Assembly (NCBI GenBank): GCA_028702675.1
Contig: JAQVOJ010000001.1
Span: 62,080-118,401, forward strand
DNA length: 56,322 bases
Source of the DNA: Bacteroidales bacterium
GTDB taxonomy: Bacteria; Bacteroidota; Bacteroidia; Bacteroidales; ML635J-15
Direction of reading: 5' to 3'
Part shown: one piece after another, positions 46,904 to 56,227 of the stretch
How positions within the stretch are numbered: position 1 is the stretch's first letter
How the letters are laid out: each line of letters begins with the position of its first letter
Notes under the pieces: generated by a model
What the model saw: the letters and a program-made list of their open reading frames with translations, nothing else
Database searches by the model: none
What the model was told of the DNA's origin: nothing
Position numbers and translations under genes: made by a program

Positions 46904-47967
46904 TTTTCACCATTATTTGTATGATTCCAACCTTGTGCCTCTAAAGGTACCTCTACTCCATTACGAGCAATTAAATCTGCTCCTTGGTCTAGATCACAGA
47001 TATAACCTATTAAACTAATATCATCAATTTCTTTAATCTTGTCGTAATCATTAATATCAACGGTAAATAATAGTTCGTAATCTTCGCCTCCATTTAAGGC
47101 TGGCAAACTTGGATCAAGATTAAGCTCTTCGCAAACCCTTTGGCTTAAAATATTAACAGGAATTCTATCTTCGTATATCTTACAACCAACATTCGATTCC
47201 TTACATAAATGTAAAGCCTCTGAAGATAATCCATCAGAAATATCAATCATTGAGGTAGGAACAATTCCCTTATTTTTCAATTTTTCAATTATATCAAATC
47301 TTGCTTCAGGCTTTAGCTGCCGTTCTAAAACATAATCGTAGCCGGCAAGTTTTGGTTGAGTATATGGATCAACCTCATAAACCTTACGTTCTCTTTCAAG
47401 TATTTGCAAACCAAGATATGCAGCACCCAAATCGCCACTTACACAAAGCAAATCTTTATTTTTTGCTCCTGATCTATATACAACTTTATCTCTATTTATA
47501 CGCCCAATTGCTGTTATACTTACTGCAAAACCGGTAAGTGATGTTGAAGTATCGCCACCAACTAAATCAACATTATACTTTTTACAAGCCAACAATACTC
47601 CCTCATAAAACTCTTCGATAGCCTTTAGGCTTATTTTGTTACTAATAGCAACAGAAACCGTAATTTGTTCAGCTACTCCGTTCATTGCTGCAATATCACT
47701 AATATTTACAATAACCGACTTATATCCCAAATGCTTTAAAGGTACATACATCAGATTAAAATGTATTCCTTCTACTAACAAATCGGTGCTAATTAAACTT
47801 AACATATTTCCCGATTTTAATACTGCAGCATCATCCCCAATCGCTTTTATTGTACTTTTATTATTAATAGCAAAACCTTTTGTAAGATGGTCAATTAAAC
47901 CAAATTCGCCAAGAGATGCTATTGTTTGTTCTTTCTTTTCTTGAGATTTACTGTCCGATTCAGCCAT
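46900..47967 (-). CDS. thiL: Thiamine-monophosphate kinase ThiL
   Basis: Phosphorylates thiamine monophosphate to the active diphosphate using ATP. The PurM-like fold is evident: IGDDAAVLKSG, STDLLVEGIHF, NISDIAAMNG and the VGGDTSTSLTG loop, with DISDGLSSEALHL in the C-terminal half. Length 355 is usual. Its stop shares bases with the stop of convergent lpxA. It is transcribed on its own and has a divergent neighbour at 48062. Confidence 0.93.
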   Translation of the reverse strand: MAESDSKSQEKKEQTIASLGEFGLIDHLTKGFAINNKSTIKAIGDDAAVLKSGNMLSLISTDLLVEGIHFNLMYVPLKHLGYKSVIVNISDIAAMNGVAEQITVSVAISNKISLKAIEEFYEGVLLACKKYNVDLVGGDTSTSLTGFAVSITAIGRINRDKVVYRSGAKNKDLLCVSGDLGAAYLGLQILERERKVYEVDPYTQPKLAGYDYVLERQLKPEARFDIIEKLKNKGIVPTSMIDISDGLSSEALHLCKESNVGCKIYEDRIPVNILSQRVCEELNLDPSLPALNGGEDYELLFTVDINDYDKIKEIDDISLIGYICDLDQGADLIARNGVEVPLEAQGWNHTNNGEN

Positions 47968-48038
47968 AATTTATTGTTTGGTAATATATTTGTTAAAACA
48001 AACACAAAAGTATGAAATTAAATATCCATAAAATAATG

Positions 48039-48046
48039 TATATTTG
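48039..48046 (+). promoter_or_regulatory. Bacteroidota-type -7 element (TATATTTG)
   Basis: Within a 14-mer TATATTTGTTAAAA that also occurs at 47985-47998, 54 bp to the left. The copy here is only 16 bp before the ATG at 48062; the other copy could give a longer leader. Confidence 0.35.
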
Positions 48047-48061
48047 TTAAAATATGTGATT

Positions 48062-49162
48062 ATGAATGTTAAATACAGCATAATACTAGTCCTTGTAATG
48101 TTAATAACATTAGTATTACAATCGAATTCACAAGGACTTTCTGTTTATCAAGACTATCTAAATAAAGTTTATATTTTTGATAACGGGACTACAAAACAAA
48201 TTGATCATTTACCACTAAATTCTTTTAAAATTGGCAATAATGCAATTGCATATGAGGATAATGCAGGAAATTTCAAAATTTATCAAAACAACTATGTGTT
48301 TTCGGTAAGCAGTTTTGTAAGCGAATATTATACTTCAGATAATTTAATTAGTTTTAGACTAAACTCCCAACTTAAAGTGTTTGATAATCAACAAAATAAG
48401 AGTTTAACTACTAATGTTGGAGCATTTGCTTGCAGTGATGATATTATTGTTTTTTTTGAAAAACAAGAACGAATTTTAAAAGCATATTTTAATGGTAATC
48501 TTTATGAACTTGCCGATGCAATTGCAGCCGACGATATTTCAGATTTTGTTGTTGGTGAAGATATTGCCGTTTTTAAAAATCCGGAAGGTTATTACGATAT
48601 TTTCTATTATGGTGAAATAATTCAATTACTATTTCACGAAAGAACTAAATCATTTAAAACAGGTCGCGGAATTGTTGCATTTATAGAAGAACCTATGAAT
48701 AATTTTCAAGTGTTTTATCAAGGAGAATTTTTTGAATTAGACACTTTTGAACCTAAATCATATAAAACCGGAGACAATATGGTAGCTTATGTTGACAACA
48801 ACGGCTATCTTATGTGCTATTATTATGGTGAAAAAATTACAATTTCGTTTGATGTTCCAATATTTTATGAAGTTCACGATGATCTTATAATATTTAATGT
48901 CCAAAATTATTTCAAAGTGTTTTCGGGAGGTAATGTATATACATTAGAAAGCTATATCCCCGAAAAATATTTATTTAATAATAATATCTTAGCTTATATA
49001 GATGAACATGGATATTTAAAAGTCTTCGAGGATGGAAAAGTAAATACTGTGTCGTATGAACTAATTAAAGATTTTGAAATTCATGGAGATGTTGTGAATT
49101 TCAAATATGGTGTGCAATCGCAAAGTATGTACTATAAAGGAAAAACCTACACAAATAATTAG
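48062..49162 (+). CDS. Secreted tandem-repeat protein, probable beta-propeller
   Basis: A 366-residue exported protein (signal peptide about 1-24). The rest is eight to nine divergent repeats of about 40 residues, each with an 'Ile/Val-Ala-Tyr/Phe' strand, an Asn/Gly turn and a 'Val-Phe/Tyr-x-x-Gly' strand: NAIAYEDNAGNFKIYQ, DIAVFKNPEGYYDIFYYGE, NMVAYVDNNGYLMCYYYGE, NILAYIDEHGYLKVFEDGK. The regular spacing suggests a propeller or similar beta-solenoid. No named family recognised and no catalytic motif. I chose the ATG at 48062 over a TTG at 48044. queG follows 3 bp after the stop. Confidence 0.7.
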   Translation: MNVKYSIILVLVMLITLVLQSNSQGLSVYQDYLNKVYIFDNGTTKQIDHLPLNSFKIGNNAIAYEDNAGNFKIYQNNYVFSVSSFVSEYYTSDNLISFRLNSQLKVFDNQQNKSLTTNVGAFACSDDIIVFFEKQERILKAYFNGNLYELADAIAADDISDFVVGEDIAVFKNPEGYYDIFYYGEIIQLLFHERTKSFKTGRGIVAFIEEPMNNFQVFYQGEFFELDTFEPKSYKTGDNMVAYVDNNGYLMCYYYGEKITISFDVPIFYEVHDDLIIFNVQNYFKVFSGGNVYTLESYIPEKYLFNNNILAYIDEHGYLKVFEDGKVNTVSYELIKDFEIHGDVVNFKYGVQSQSMYYKGKTYTNN

Positions 49163-49165
49163 CAA

Positions 49166-50098
49166 TTGCCATACAAAGAAGAAATCACTAAGAATATTAA
49201 AGAAAAAGCAATATCATTAGGATTTAATTCTTGTGGTATAGTGCCGGCAAATACCGATTCTGAACATTTAAATATTTTTATTAATTGGTTAAAAAAGTCT
49301 TATAATGCCAATTTAAAATATCTCGAAAATAATGTAGAAATCAGGGCAAACCCCAAATTGCTTGTTGAAAACGCCAAATCTGTAGTTGTATTATTGAGTT
49401 CTTATAATAGACAAAACTCAAGCATAAGCTACAATAGTATTGCCCGGTATGCTCTAAGTAAAGATTACCATATAGTTTTAAAAAGAAAAATGTATGAACT
49501 ACTAAATTATCTAAAAAAGAACTGGGATATTAATGGCAGATGCTTTGTTGATAGTGCTCCTATTTTAGAGCGTAGTTATGCATATAATGCAGGTTTAGGA
49601 TTTATTGGCAAAAACACTTGCTTAATTAACGAGAATCTTGGTTCTTGGGTATTTATAAGCACTTTGATTGTTGATAAAGAGCTATGCTTTGATAAACAAG
49701 TAAAAATTTCTAATAATAGTTGTATTTCTTGCAATAAATGTGTTGAAGCATGCCCCACAGGAGCATTGAAGCCTTACGAAATCGACTGTAATTTATGTAT
49801 TTCGTATCACACAATCGAAAATAGAAATATAGTGCCTGACAACGTAAAATCAAAAATAACAAATCAGTTTTTTGGTTGCGATATTTGCCAAATAGTATGT
49901 CCGTATAATAAAAATATAAAAGCAGATGTAACAACGGATTTACAGGAAATAAACTTATTAAAACAATTAGATATCAGCACTTTTGAAAATATGACAAATA
50001 GTATGTTTAAAAAAGAATTTAAAGACACATCACTATACCGCACTGGTTTAAAAAAATTAAAAGAAAATGCTAACAATTTAAAATCTAAAAAGACTTAA
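49166..50098 (+). CDS. queG: Epoxyqueuosine reductase QueG
   Basis: Reduces epoxyqueuosine to queuosine in the tRNA wobble position, using cobalamin and two [4Fe-4S] clusters. The N-terminal region has LGFNSCGIVPA and the SYNRQNSSISYNSIARYALSKDYH segment, the middle GRCFVDSAPILERSYAYNAG is characteristic, and the C-terminus carries CISCNKCVEACPTGAL with Cys in DCNLC and CDICQIVCPYNK. The start is a TTG at 49166, 3 bp after the preceding stop; the next Met is deep inside the domain. Length 310 is usual. Its end overlaps convergent trpS by 14 bp. Confidence 0.93.
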   Translation: MPYKEEITKNIKEKAISLGFNSCGIVPANTDSEHLNIFINWLKKSYNANLKYLENNVEIRANPKLLVENAKSVVVLLSSYNRQNSSISYNSIARYALSKDYHIVLKRKMYELLNYLKKNWDINGRCFVDSAPILERSYAYNAGLGFIGKNTCLINENLGSWVFISTLIVDKELCFDKQVKISNNSCISCNKCVEACPTGALKPYEIDCNLCISYHTIENRNIVPDNVKSKITNQFFGCDICQIVCPYNKNIKADVTTDLQEINLLKQLDISTFENMTNSMFKKEFKDTSLYRTGLKKLKENANNLKSKKT

Positions 50099-51074
50099 AT
50101 CCCATAATTTTTCTTACTTCTTTAAGTGTTTTTCCTGCACTTTCGCGTGCACGCTCTGCTCCTATGGATGCCACTTTGCGGATATAATCATTATCAGAAT
50201 TAATTCGGTAAATATTTTCACGTAAAGGAGTAATTAGCTTAATAAGGTCTTCGGCTAATTGCTTTTTCATATCTCCATATCTAATACTACAATTAGCATA
50301 TTGCTCTTTGAAAAACTTATAAGTAATTTCATCAGAAACAATTTTCATAATTTTAAACAGATTTTCTACCGGCTCAGGCGGAGTACTATTTGGTGTTGTT
50401 GGTCCTTGATCGGTAACTGCACGCATTAACTTTTTTCGTATAGTTTTATCCTCATCTATTAAGAAAATTCCGTTTCCTTCAGATTTTCCCATTTTACCGG
50501 TTCCATCAAGTCCTGGTATTTTAATAAGTGCTTCGCCAAAATTGTAAGGTTCGGGTTCATTAAAAAAATTGCATTTGTACATATTATTAAAACGGCGTGC
50601 AAATTTTCGTGCCATTTCTAAGTGCTGCTCTTGGTCTTTTCCGACAGGCACGTAATGGGAATTATGAATAAGTATGTCAGCAGCCATAAGAACAGGATAA
50701 GTTAATAATCCTGCATTCAAATTATCGGGTTGCTTTCGTGCTTTATCTTTAAACGAAGTTGTGCGTTCAAGTTCTCCAAGATAAGCATTCATATTTAGCA
50801 ATAAATACAATTCGGATATTTCAGGTACATCGCTCTGAACATAAAGAGTAGCAAGCTCGGGGTCTAAACCGGCAGCCAAATACTCAACCAATACTTGCCT
50901 TACATTTTTATGAAGGTTTTGCGGAGTTGGATGGGTTGTAAGTGAATGATAATCTGCAATAAAAAAATAACACTTATTTTGGTGTTGCATCTTAACAAAG
51001 TTCTTAACTGCACCAAAATAATTACCAAGGTGTAAGTTACCTGTTGATCTTATTCCGCTTAATACTGTTTTCAT
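50085..51074 (-). CDS. trpS: Tryptophanyl-tRNA synthetase
   Basis: Class I aminoacyl-tRNA synthetase charging tRNA-Trp. The HIGH-like motif is GNLHLGNYFG (12-21) and the KMSKS-like motif is GKMGKSEGN. LGELERTTSFKDKAR and PVLMAADILIHNSHYVPVGKDQEQHLE match the family. 329 residues, as in other bacteria. Last gene of the leftward rpsP group, 17 bp behind the S41 protease gene. Confidence 0.96.
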   Translation of the reverse strand: MKTVLSGIRSTGNLHLGNYFGAVKNFVKMQHQNKCYFFIADYHSLTTHPTPQNLHKNVRQVLVEYLAAGLDPELATLYVQSDVPEISELYLLLNMNAYLGELERTTSFKDKARKQPDNLNAGLLTYPVLMAADILIHNSHYVPVGKDQEQHLEMARKFARRFNNMYKCNFFNEPEPYNFGEALIKIPGLDGTGKMGKSEGNGIFLIDEDKTIRKKLMRAVTDQGPTTPNSTPPEPVENLFKIMKIVSDEITYKFFKEQYANCSIRYGDMKKQLAEDLIKLITPLRENIYRINSDNDYIRKVASIGAERARESAGKTLKEVRKIMGFKSF

Positions 51075-51091
51075 TCGTTCATATTTTTTCC

Positions 51092-52765
51092 TTATTCTTC
51101 AGCCCTAAGAATTTTATTATACATACTTGTATCATTAAGTATTTCAAGTGATTTAACTACATCTTTATCGTTTTTTAGATTATATTTAATCCTTCCTTTT
51201 TGATAATAATACCTTCCGATAATTTCACTTTCGAGCATTTCAACAATTTCTTCTTTAAAAACATTTAAGTCTTTTTCTACATCGTGAGCTAATATTTTCT
51301 TTAGAGATTCGATTTCGTCGGCAGCCTCTTGATAATATTTTTCATTTTTAGTTATTTCAATTAGGTTTTCTAAAGTTTCTTCACTTTTGGTATCATATAC
51401 AAAGTCTTTCTCTAATACAAATTTTACAAAGTCTTGATACTCGATATCGCTTAGAGTAAATTGCTCGGGAGCACTTATACTATCCTTTTCGCTAGCGTAT
51501 TTAGTTACATAATCGAAAAGAATATTTTGAATAGTAAGAGCTATTGCAATATTACTAGCATTTTCTTTTTCAATTACTATATCCGGCAAAATTCCTCCTC
51601 CATCAAATACTTTACGACCGCCGGCAGTTTTAAACTCAGTAGCTAAAGAATCAGGTACTCTACCAACACTTCCATCTTCGTTTCTGTTAGAATAATCTAA
51701 AGCCTGAATACATCTACCGCTTGGAATATAATATTTTGCTGTTGTAACTTTCAGTTTAGCATTATAACTAAGGTCTCTGGTTGTTTGCACTAAACCTTTG
51801 CCAAATGTACGTTCACCTATTATCACGCCTCTGTCGTAATCTTGAATAGCTCCCGATACAATTTCGGAAGCCGAAGCAGAACCTCTGTTTACTAAAACAA
51901 CTAATGGAATATTTTTATCGAATGCTTCTCGTGGTGCTTTATATTCTTTGTCCCAATCTTTAACTTTACCCTTAGTACTAACTATTTCTTTATCTTTTTC
52001 TATAAATAAATTAGAGAGAAAAACAGCCTCCATTAGTAAGCCACCTGGATTATTTCTTAAGTCGAGTACCAGCCCTTTAATTTCATTTTCCTTTTTCAAT
52101 TCAATAATGGCATTGCGTACATCATTGCTCGCACCACTTGTAAATCTGGATAAAACTACATAAGCAATTTCATCGTTTAACATACCAGAATAAGGAACAT
52201 TGGGTACCTGAACTTCTTTTCTTATAAGTTCAAATTCTAAAGGTTTTTCTATTTTGTAACGCTTTACTTTAATTTTTACATTAGTATTTGGTTGTCCTTT
52301 TAGCAATTCACTAATCTCAGAGCTTTTCTTATTTTTTGTGCTATTACCATCAATTTCCAAAATAATATCACCGGCTTTGATGCCTGCATCGTAAGCAGGA
52401 AAATTTTCGTAAGGTTCTGCAATAACCACATAATCGTCGTATTGCCTTATTAATGCACCAATACCACCATATTGACCGGTAGTCATAAACTTAAGGTCTT
52501 CAATCTGTGTTTCGGGAATATATACAGTATAAGGGTCTAGCGATTTTAGCATAGCATCAATCCCCTGTTTAATAACTTTTCCTGGATCAACGTCATCAAC
52601 ATAATATAAACTAAGTTCTTTGTAGAGAGTATAAAAAATATCTAAATTCTTTACGGTTTCAAAATCATCACTTTTATATGACAAGAAACCTATTGATGAC
52701 ACAAAAAATGCTGCAACCAGTATTATAGTAATTAATCTTCTTGATTTTTGCTTAATTCTTTTCAT
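51092..52765 (-). CDS. C-terminal processing protease, family S41
   Basis: Membrane-anchored periplasmic serine protease of the CtpA/Prc type. N-terminal signal-anchor at about 11-28. PDZ domain at about 95-170 (TTGQYGGIGALI). Catalytic Ser298 in NRGSASASEI and Lys323 in FGKG are 25 residues apart, as in known S41 proteases. A helical C-terminal tail (about 420-557) extends beyond the core. Such proteases trim or degrade envelope proteins. Between rnpA (10 bp) and trpS (17 bp). Confidence 0.93.
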   Translation of the reverse strand: MKRIKQKSRRLITIILVAAFFVSSIGFLSYKSDDFETVKNLDIFYTLYKELSLYYVDDVDPGKVIKQGIDAMLKSLDPYTVYIPETQIEDLKFMTTGQYGGIGALIRQYDDYVVIAEPYENFPAYDAGIKAGDIILEIDGNSTKNKKSSEISELLKGQPNTNVKIKVKRYKIEKPLEFELIRKEVQVPNVPYSGMLNDEIAYVVLSRFTSGASNDVRNAIIELKKENEIKGLVLDLRNNPGGLLMEAVFLSNLFIEKDKEIVSTKGKVKDWDKEYKAPREAFDKNIPLVVLVNRGSASASEIVSGAIQDYDRGVIIGERTFGKGLVQTTRDLSYNAKLKVTTAKYYIPSGRCIQALDYSNRNEDGSVGRVPDSLATEFKTAGGRKVFDGGGILPDIVIEKENASNIAIALTIQNILFDYVTKYASEKDSISAPEQFTLSDIEYQDFVKFVLEKDFVYDTKSEETLENLIEITKNEKYYQEAADEIESLKKILAHDVEKDLNVFKEEIVEMLESEIIGRYYYQKGRIKYNLKNDKDVVKSLEILNDTSMYNKILRAEE

Positions 52766-52775
52766 TCTATTTACA

Positions 52776-53168
52776 TTATTTAGTCTGGTTTTGATTAAGT
52801 TTTTGCAAAGTTAAAATTATTTTCTGCTCGATTTCGCTATAAGCACATGCATTTGTACCAATATAAACAAAAGCTAAAAGCATTTTATTGTTAGTATTGG
52901 GTAATAAACTCTTATTTAAGCGATAAGCCTCTTTCATTCTTCGGCGTATAAGGTTTCTTTTTACAGCTTTTTTAATTTTTCGCTTTGGAACAATAAAGAT
53001 TACTTTATAATTAACTTGTTGTGATTGATTATCTGAATCAGCAATTATTAGCTTAATTGGGAAATGATAAACAAAAATTTTAGACGAAAAAATCTTGTCA
53101 ATTTCTCGTTTTAGTTTTATCTTTTCATTAATAGATAATCTCTTTTCACTTTTATTCTGTTTTGTCAT
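52776..53168 (-). CDS. rnpA: Ribonuclease P protein component
   Basis: Protein subunit of RNase P, which with the RNA component matures tRNA 5' ends. The RNR signature is KRNLIRRRMKEAYRLNK, followed by LLAFVYIGTNACAYSEI. At 130 residues it is typical and very basic. In many bacteria rnpA is next to rpmH; here it lies between hemD and the S41 protease, an arrangement also seen in Bacteroidota. Confidence 0.92.
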   Translation of the reverse strand: MTKQNKSEKRLSINEKIKLKREIDKIFSSKIFVYHFPIKLIIADSDNQSQQVNYKVIFIVPKRKIKKAVKRNLIRRRMKEAYRLNKSLLPNTNNKMLLAFVYIGTNACAYSEIEQKIILTLQKLNQNQTK

Positions 53169-53198
53169 CCAAATAATAATAATTTAACTTATGGATGA

Positions 53199-53957
53199 TT
53201 ATCGCTTACGTTTATTAGCTTCTTTAACAAATTCTTCGATAGCCATTGTCATGGAAGGAGATTTTGGTGTAGGAGCCTCAACATTTAATGTTAATCCTGC
53301 ATCTAAAACTGCTTGTCTTGTGGTAGGCCCAAACGCTGCAATACAAGTACTGTTTTGTCTAAATTCAGGAAAATTTTGTAAGAGAGAAGCGACTCCACTA
53401 GGGCTAAAAAACACTAACATATCGTAATTAACATCTTTAAGGTCTGACAGGTCGGCACTAACAGTTTGATAAAGAATAGCTTTGCTAAAACGAATATTAG
53501 ATTTTTCTAATTCTCCGGGAATATCTTGCTTATGTACATTGCTAAGAGGGAGCAAGAATTTTTCTTCTTTATGTTTTTTAATAATATCTAACAAAGTATC
53601 GAATGATCCTGTACCAAAAAATATTTTACGTTTACGATACACAATATATTTTTGCAAGTATAAAGCAATAGACTCCGACATACAGAAGTATTTCCAACTT
53701 TCTTGAATGCAGAATTTAAGTTCTTCTACAATTCTAAAAAAATGATCAATCGCAGTTCGGCTAGTAAAAATTACAGCTGTATGCGACATTACATCAACCC
53801 GTTGCTTACGAAAATCTTTTACAGGAACACCTACAACTTCGATAAAAGGTCTAAAATCAATTTTAAGGTTGTGTGTTTCTGCAAGATCGAAATACGGACT
53901 TTTATCATTGGCAGGTTTAGGTTGCGATACGAGTATTGTTTTGATTTTTGAAGCCAT
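53199..53957 (-). CDS. hemD: Uroporphyrinogen-III synthase HemD
   Basis: Closes hydroxymethylbilane to uroporphyrinogen III for haem or cobamide synthesis. Two-lobed fold with ILVSQPKP at the N-terminus, VIFTSRTAIDHFF, and the C-terminal lobe with LVFFSPSGVASLLQNFPEF and CIAAFGPTTRQAVLDAG, the most conserved family segment. Length 252 fits. The other early haem genes are not in the window. It precedes rnpA by 30 bp and follows the DUF4271 gene by 28 bp. Confidence 0.9.
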   Translation of the reverse strand: MASKIKTILVSQPKPANDKSPYFDLAETHNLKIDFRPFIEVVGVPVKDFRKQRVDVMSHTAVIFTSRTAIDHFFRIVEELKFCIQESWKYFCMSESIALYLQKYIVYRKRKIFFGTGSFDTLLDIIKKHKEEKFLLPLSNVHKQDIPGELEKSNIRFSKAILYQTVSADLSDLKDVNYDMLVFFSPSGVASLLQNFPEFRQNSTCIAAFGPTTRQAVLDAGLTLNVEAPTPKSPSMTMAIEEFVKEANKRKR

Positions 53958-53985
53958 AGTATATTCAGTTCTTTCTCTTCAGTAC

Positions 53986-54717
53986 TCAATTAATTTGTTT
54001 TAATGCCAATTTTACTACTATTAAAAAAGGCAATAATTCAAGGCAACAAAAGTACAAAAACATATAAACATATGGAAATTTTGTTTTTATTCCTACCATA
54101 AAACCACGCACTATACTCGCACTAAAACCTATGATTATCAATACTATAGACACATATAATAAAATTCTAACTATTTCTGGTGAAGCAAAAACATTAATAA
54201 CGACAATAGGAAACAACAATAAACTAGTTATTCTATAATAAATACCTATATTGCTAATATATTCTTTAGTGTTTTCGACATTATTAATAATTAATGCAAT
54301 TATATAATACAATATAATTTTAAATACAACTATAGCAATGATAACAGCTAAAGCAATCAAAAATAATTGAATATTATTATAATTATTATTAAGATTTGTA
54401 AAATAACATAGCTTTTGATATAATAATATTGCAAAAATTATAATCATTAGAATTGTCATGCCATACGAAGCTCTTATTGTAAGAGTATTTTTTGCTTCAA
54501 ATACCTTTATTGATTTTTTGAAAAATACCGATGAAATTAATAATTCAGGGAAATACTTTGGATTAAACTGATTTATAAGAATATAAGAAACAATCGCAAA
54601 AAGGCTTAGTATTAGACTAAGTGTCATAAACGCATTGTCGGGTCTAACAAGTATCTCCATCTTATTTAATGAAATTACTGATAACAAAAAGCTAAGTACG
54701 GCATGTAATTTCAACAT
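53986..54717 (-). CDS. DUF4271 membrane protein
   Basis: A 243-residue integral membrane protein with about seven hydrophobic helices and little soluble sequence. Its LFAIVSYILINQFNPKYFPELL region and position directly upstream of hemD match the Bacteroidota DUF4271 family. No function is established. It lies 3 bp after the coiled-coil protein gene. Confidence 0.75.
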   Translation of the reverse strand: MLKLHAVLSFLLSVISLNKMEILVRPDNAFMTLSLILSLFAIVSYILINQFNPKYFPELLISSVFFKKSIKVFEAKNTLTIRASYGMTILMIIIFAILLYQKLCYFTNLNNNYNNIQLFLIALAVIIAIVVFKIILYYIIALIINNVENTKEYISNIGIYYRITSLLLFPIVVINVFASPEIVRILLYVSIVLIIIGFSASIVRGFMVGIKTKFPYVYMFLYFCCLELLPFLIVVKLALKQIN

Positions 54718-54720
54718 ACA

Positions 54721-55638
54721 TTACTTTTCAAGTAAGAATTGCGTTTGTCCGATTAAAAAACCATCCATATAAATTTCGACTAAATATTTTCCTAAAATCA
54801 ATGCTCCCATTACGTCATAATAAACTGCCACATCAAGGTTTTGATTTTCATAAATTATTTGTCTTTTATCGGAATACGACAATACTTGCTCATTATATTC
54901 AAAAAACTTACCGTCAGAGGTCATTACAAATCCATCGGGTCTTACAATTCTAACAAAAACATCTCTAGGACCGGGCTCTGCAACATCATTTGCCAAAAGT
55001 GTAAAAGAAGTTTTAATTTTTGCAATTTTGTTTGATCGATTTGTTTCTCTTCCGCTACTTTTAAGTAATTCAATATTAATATTTAGTGGTTTAACCATTG
55101 AAGCTTTTTCTACAACTAATTCCAATTCATCGTTTTTATCAACTACAATATCCATTTCATATTGTATGCGTTCTTTATCGTTTTTAACTAAGAGATTTTC
55201 TGCAATTAGCTGTTGATTTAATTGGTTTAATGAGTCAATTTGATAAACATAGCTTTTCATAATGTCCCTTAAAACATTAAGTTCTTTTTTATACTTATTT
55301 ATTTCGGCAGCATTATTTGCTTTTACTGTTTCTAATTCATTTATCAAATCACGAATATGTTCCTTTTCTTGTTCGAGCTGAGAGTTTAAACTATCGTTTG
55401 AGGTGTTGAGGTCTTCGTAATCAAGAAGTAGATTATTTAGCTCATTTTTAACCATTTCTTTTTCGTTAAGAGTAACTTGGGTTTTATTACGTAATTCATC
55501 ATTTTTTTTATTTAAATCTAATACCATCCAAATTAAAACACCTACAGCAGCAACCATTACAGCCATAATTGCAATTAGAATACGAGTGTTTCTTTCTTGT
55601 TTTTTTACTATTTCGGAATTTTGTGGTACTTGATTCAT
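54721..55638 (-). CDS. Single-pass coiled-coil membrane protein
   Basis: A 305-residue protein with a TM helix at about 19-41, a long coiled coil (roughly 42-180, heptad-rich with many Asn, Glu and Lys), and a C-terminal beta-rich domain (about 185-305: VFVRIVRPDGFVM, KFFEYNEQVL, DVAVYYDVMGALILGKYLVEIY). A short cytosolic N-terminus and periplasmic body are likely. No named family recognised. Located between rimM (61 bp) and DUF4271 (3 bp). Confidence 0.65.
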   Translation of the reverse strand: MNQVPQNSEIVKKQERNTRILIAIMAVMVAAVGVLIWMVLDLNKKNDELRNKTQVTLNEKEMVKNELNNLLLDYEDLNTSNDSLNSQLEQEKEHIRDLINELETVKANNAAEINKYKKELNVLRDIMKSYVYQIDSLNQLNQQLIAENLLVKNDKERIQYEMDIVVDKNDELELVVEKASMVKPLNINIELLKSSGRETNRSNKIAKIKTSFTLLANDVAEPGPRDVFVRIVRPDGFVMTSDGKFFEYNEQVLSYSDKRQIIYENQNLDVAVYYDVMGALILGKYLVEIYMDGFLIGQTQFLLEK

Positions 55639-55699
55639 AAGATTTTATTTACATGTACTAACGATACAAAATTAAAAATTAATATATCGATTACTATAA

Positions 55700-56224
55700 T
55701 TAAAGATATAATTCTATTAAGCCTTTTGGAGTACTTACGTTTATTGTTTTAGTATTATGATTAATTTCTTTTACAATGCTGTTAACATACGGAATTAAAA
55801 TACTATTACCATTAAATTCAACTTCGATTACAATATTGCCTGGAATTTTATTGAGATTTTTAACATTTCCTATATGACCTAAATTAATATCAATGACACT
55901 ATATCCAGATATGCTCTCGTTAAAATTATTATTTTTTGTTTCTGATAAATAATTACTTTCAATAAAAACTTTACAATTTAAAAATCGTTGAGCATCATTT
56001 AGAGTTTTTATGTGGCGCAAATTTAAAAAAATACCATTCTGGTTATAAATATATGACTCAATAAAAAATGGAATCAGCAATCCATCTTTTTCGATAAATA
56101 CTGATTCCACATTTTCTACACTGTCTCCTATTTCGGGACTATATAATTTAACTAATACAGTCCCTTCTAATCCGTGTAAACGGATAATAGTGCCAAGTTC
56201 CACACTATTTAACCCGGGAAACAT
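55700..56224 (-). CDS. rimM: 16S rRNA processing protein RimM
   Basis: Assembly factor for the 30S subunit head that binds S19. The N-terminal RimM domain shows VELGTIIRLHGLEGTVLVKLYS, and the C-terminal PRC-barrel includes YSVIDINLGHIGNV and IPGNIVIEVEFNGNSILIPYV. 174 residues is typical. Directly follows rpsP on the same strand (3-bp gap), the usual rpsP-rimM order; trmD, often next, is absent here and replaced by the coiled-coil gene. Confidence 0.92.
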   Translation of the reverse strand: MFPGLNSVELGTIIRLHGLEGTVLVKLYSPEIGDSVENVESVFIEKDGLLIPFFIESYIYNQNGIFLNLRHIKTLNDAQRFLNCKVFIESNYLSETKNNNFNESISGYSVIDINLGHIGNVKNLNKIPGNIVIEVEFNGNSILIPYVNSIVKEINHNTKTINVSTPKGLIELYL

Positions 56225-56227
56225 ATT

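Noticed and set aside
47301-47944. Plus-strand frames antisense to thiL
   Set aside because: They overlap a well-supported gene and lack coding features.
53191-53951. Plus-strand frames antisense to hemD
   Set aside because: Shadows of hemD; the translated products resemble nothing known.
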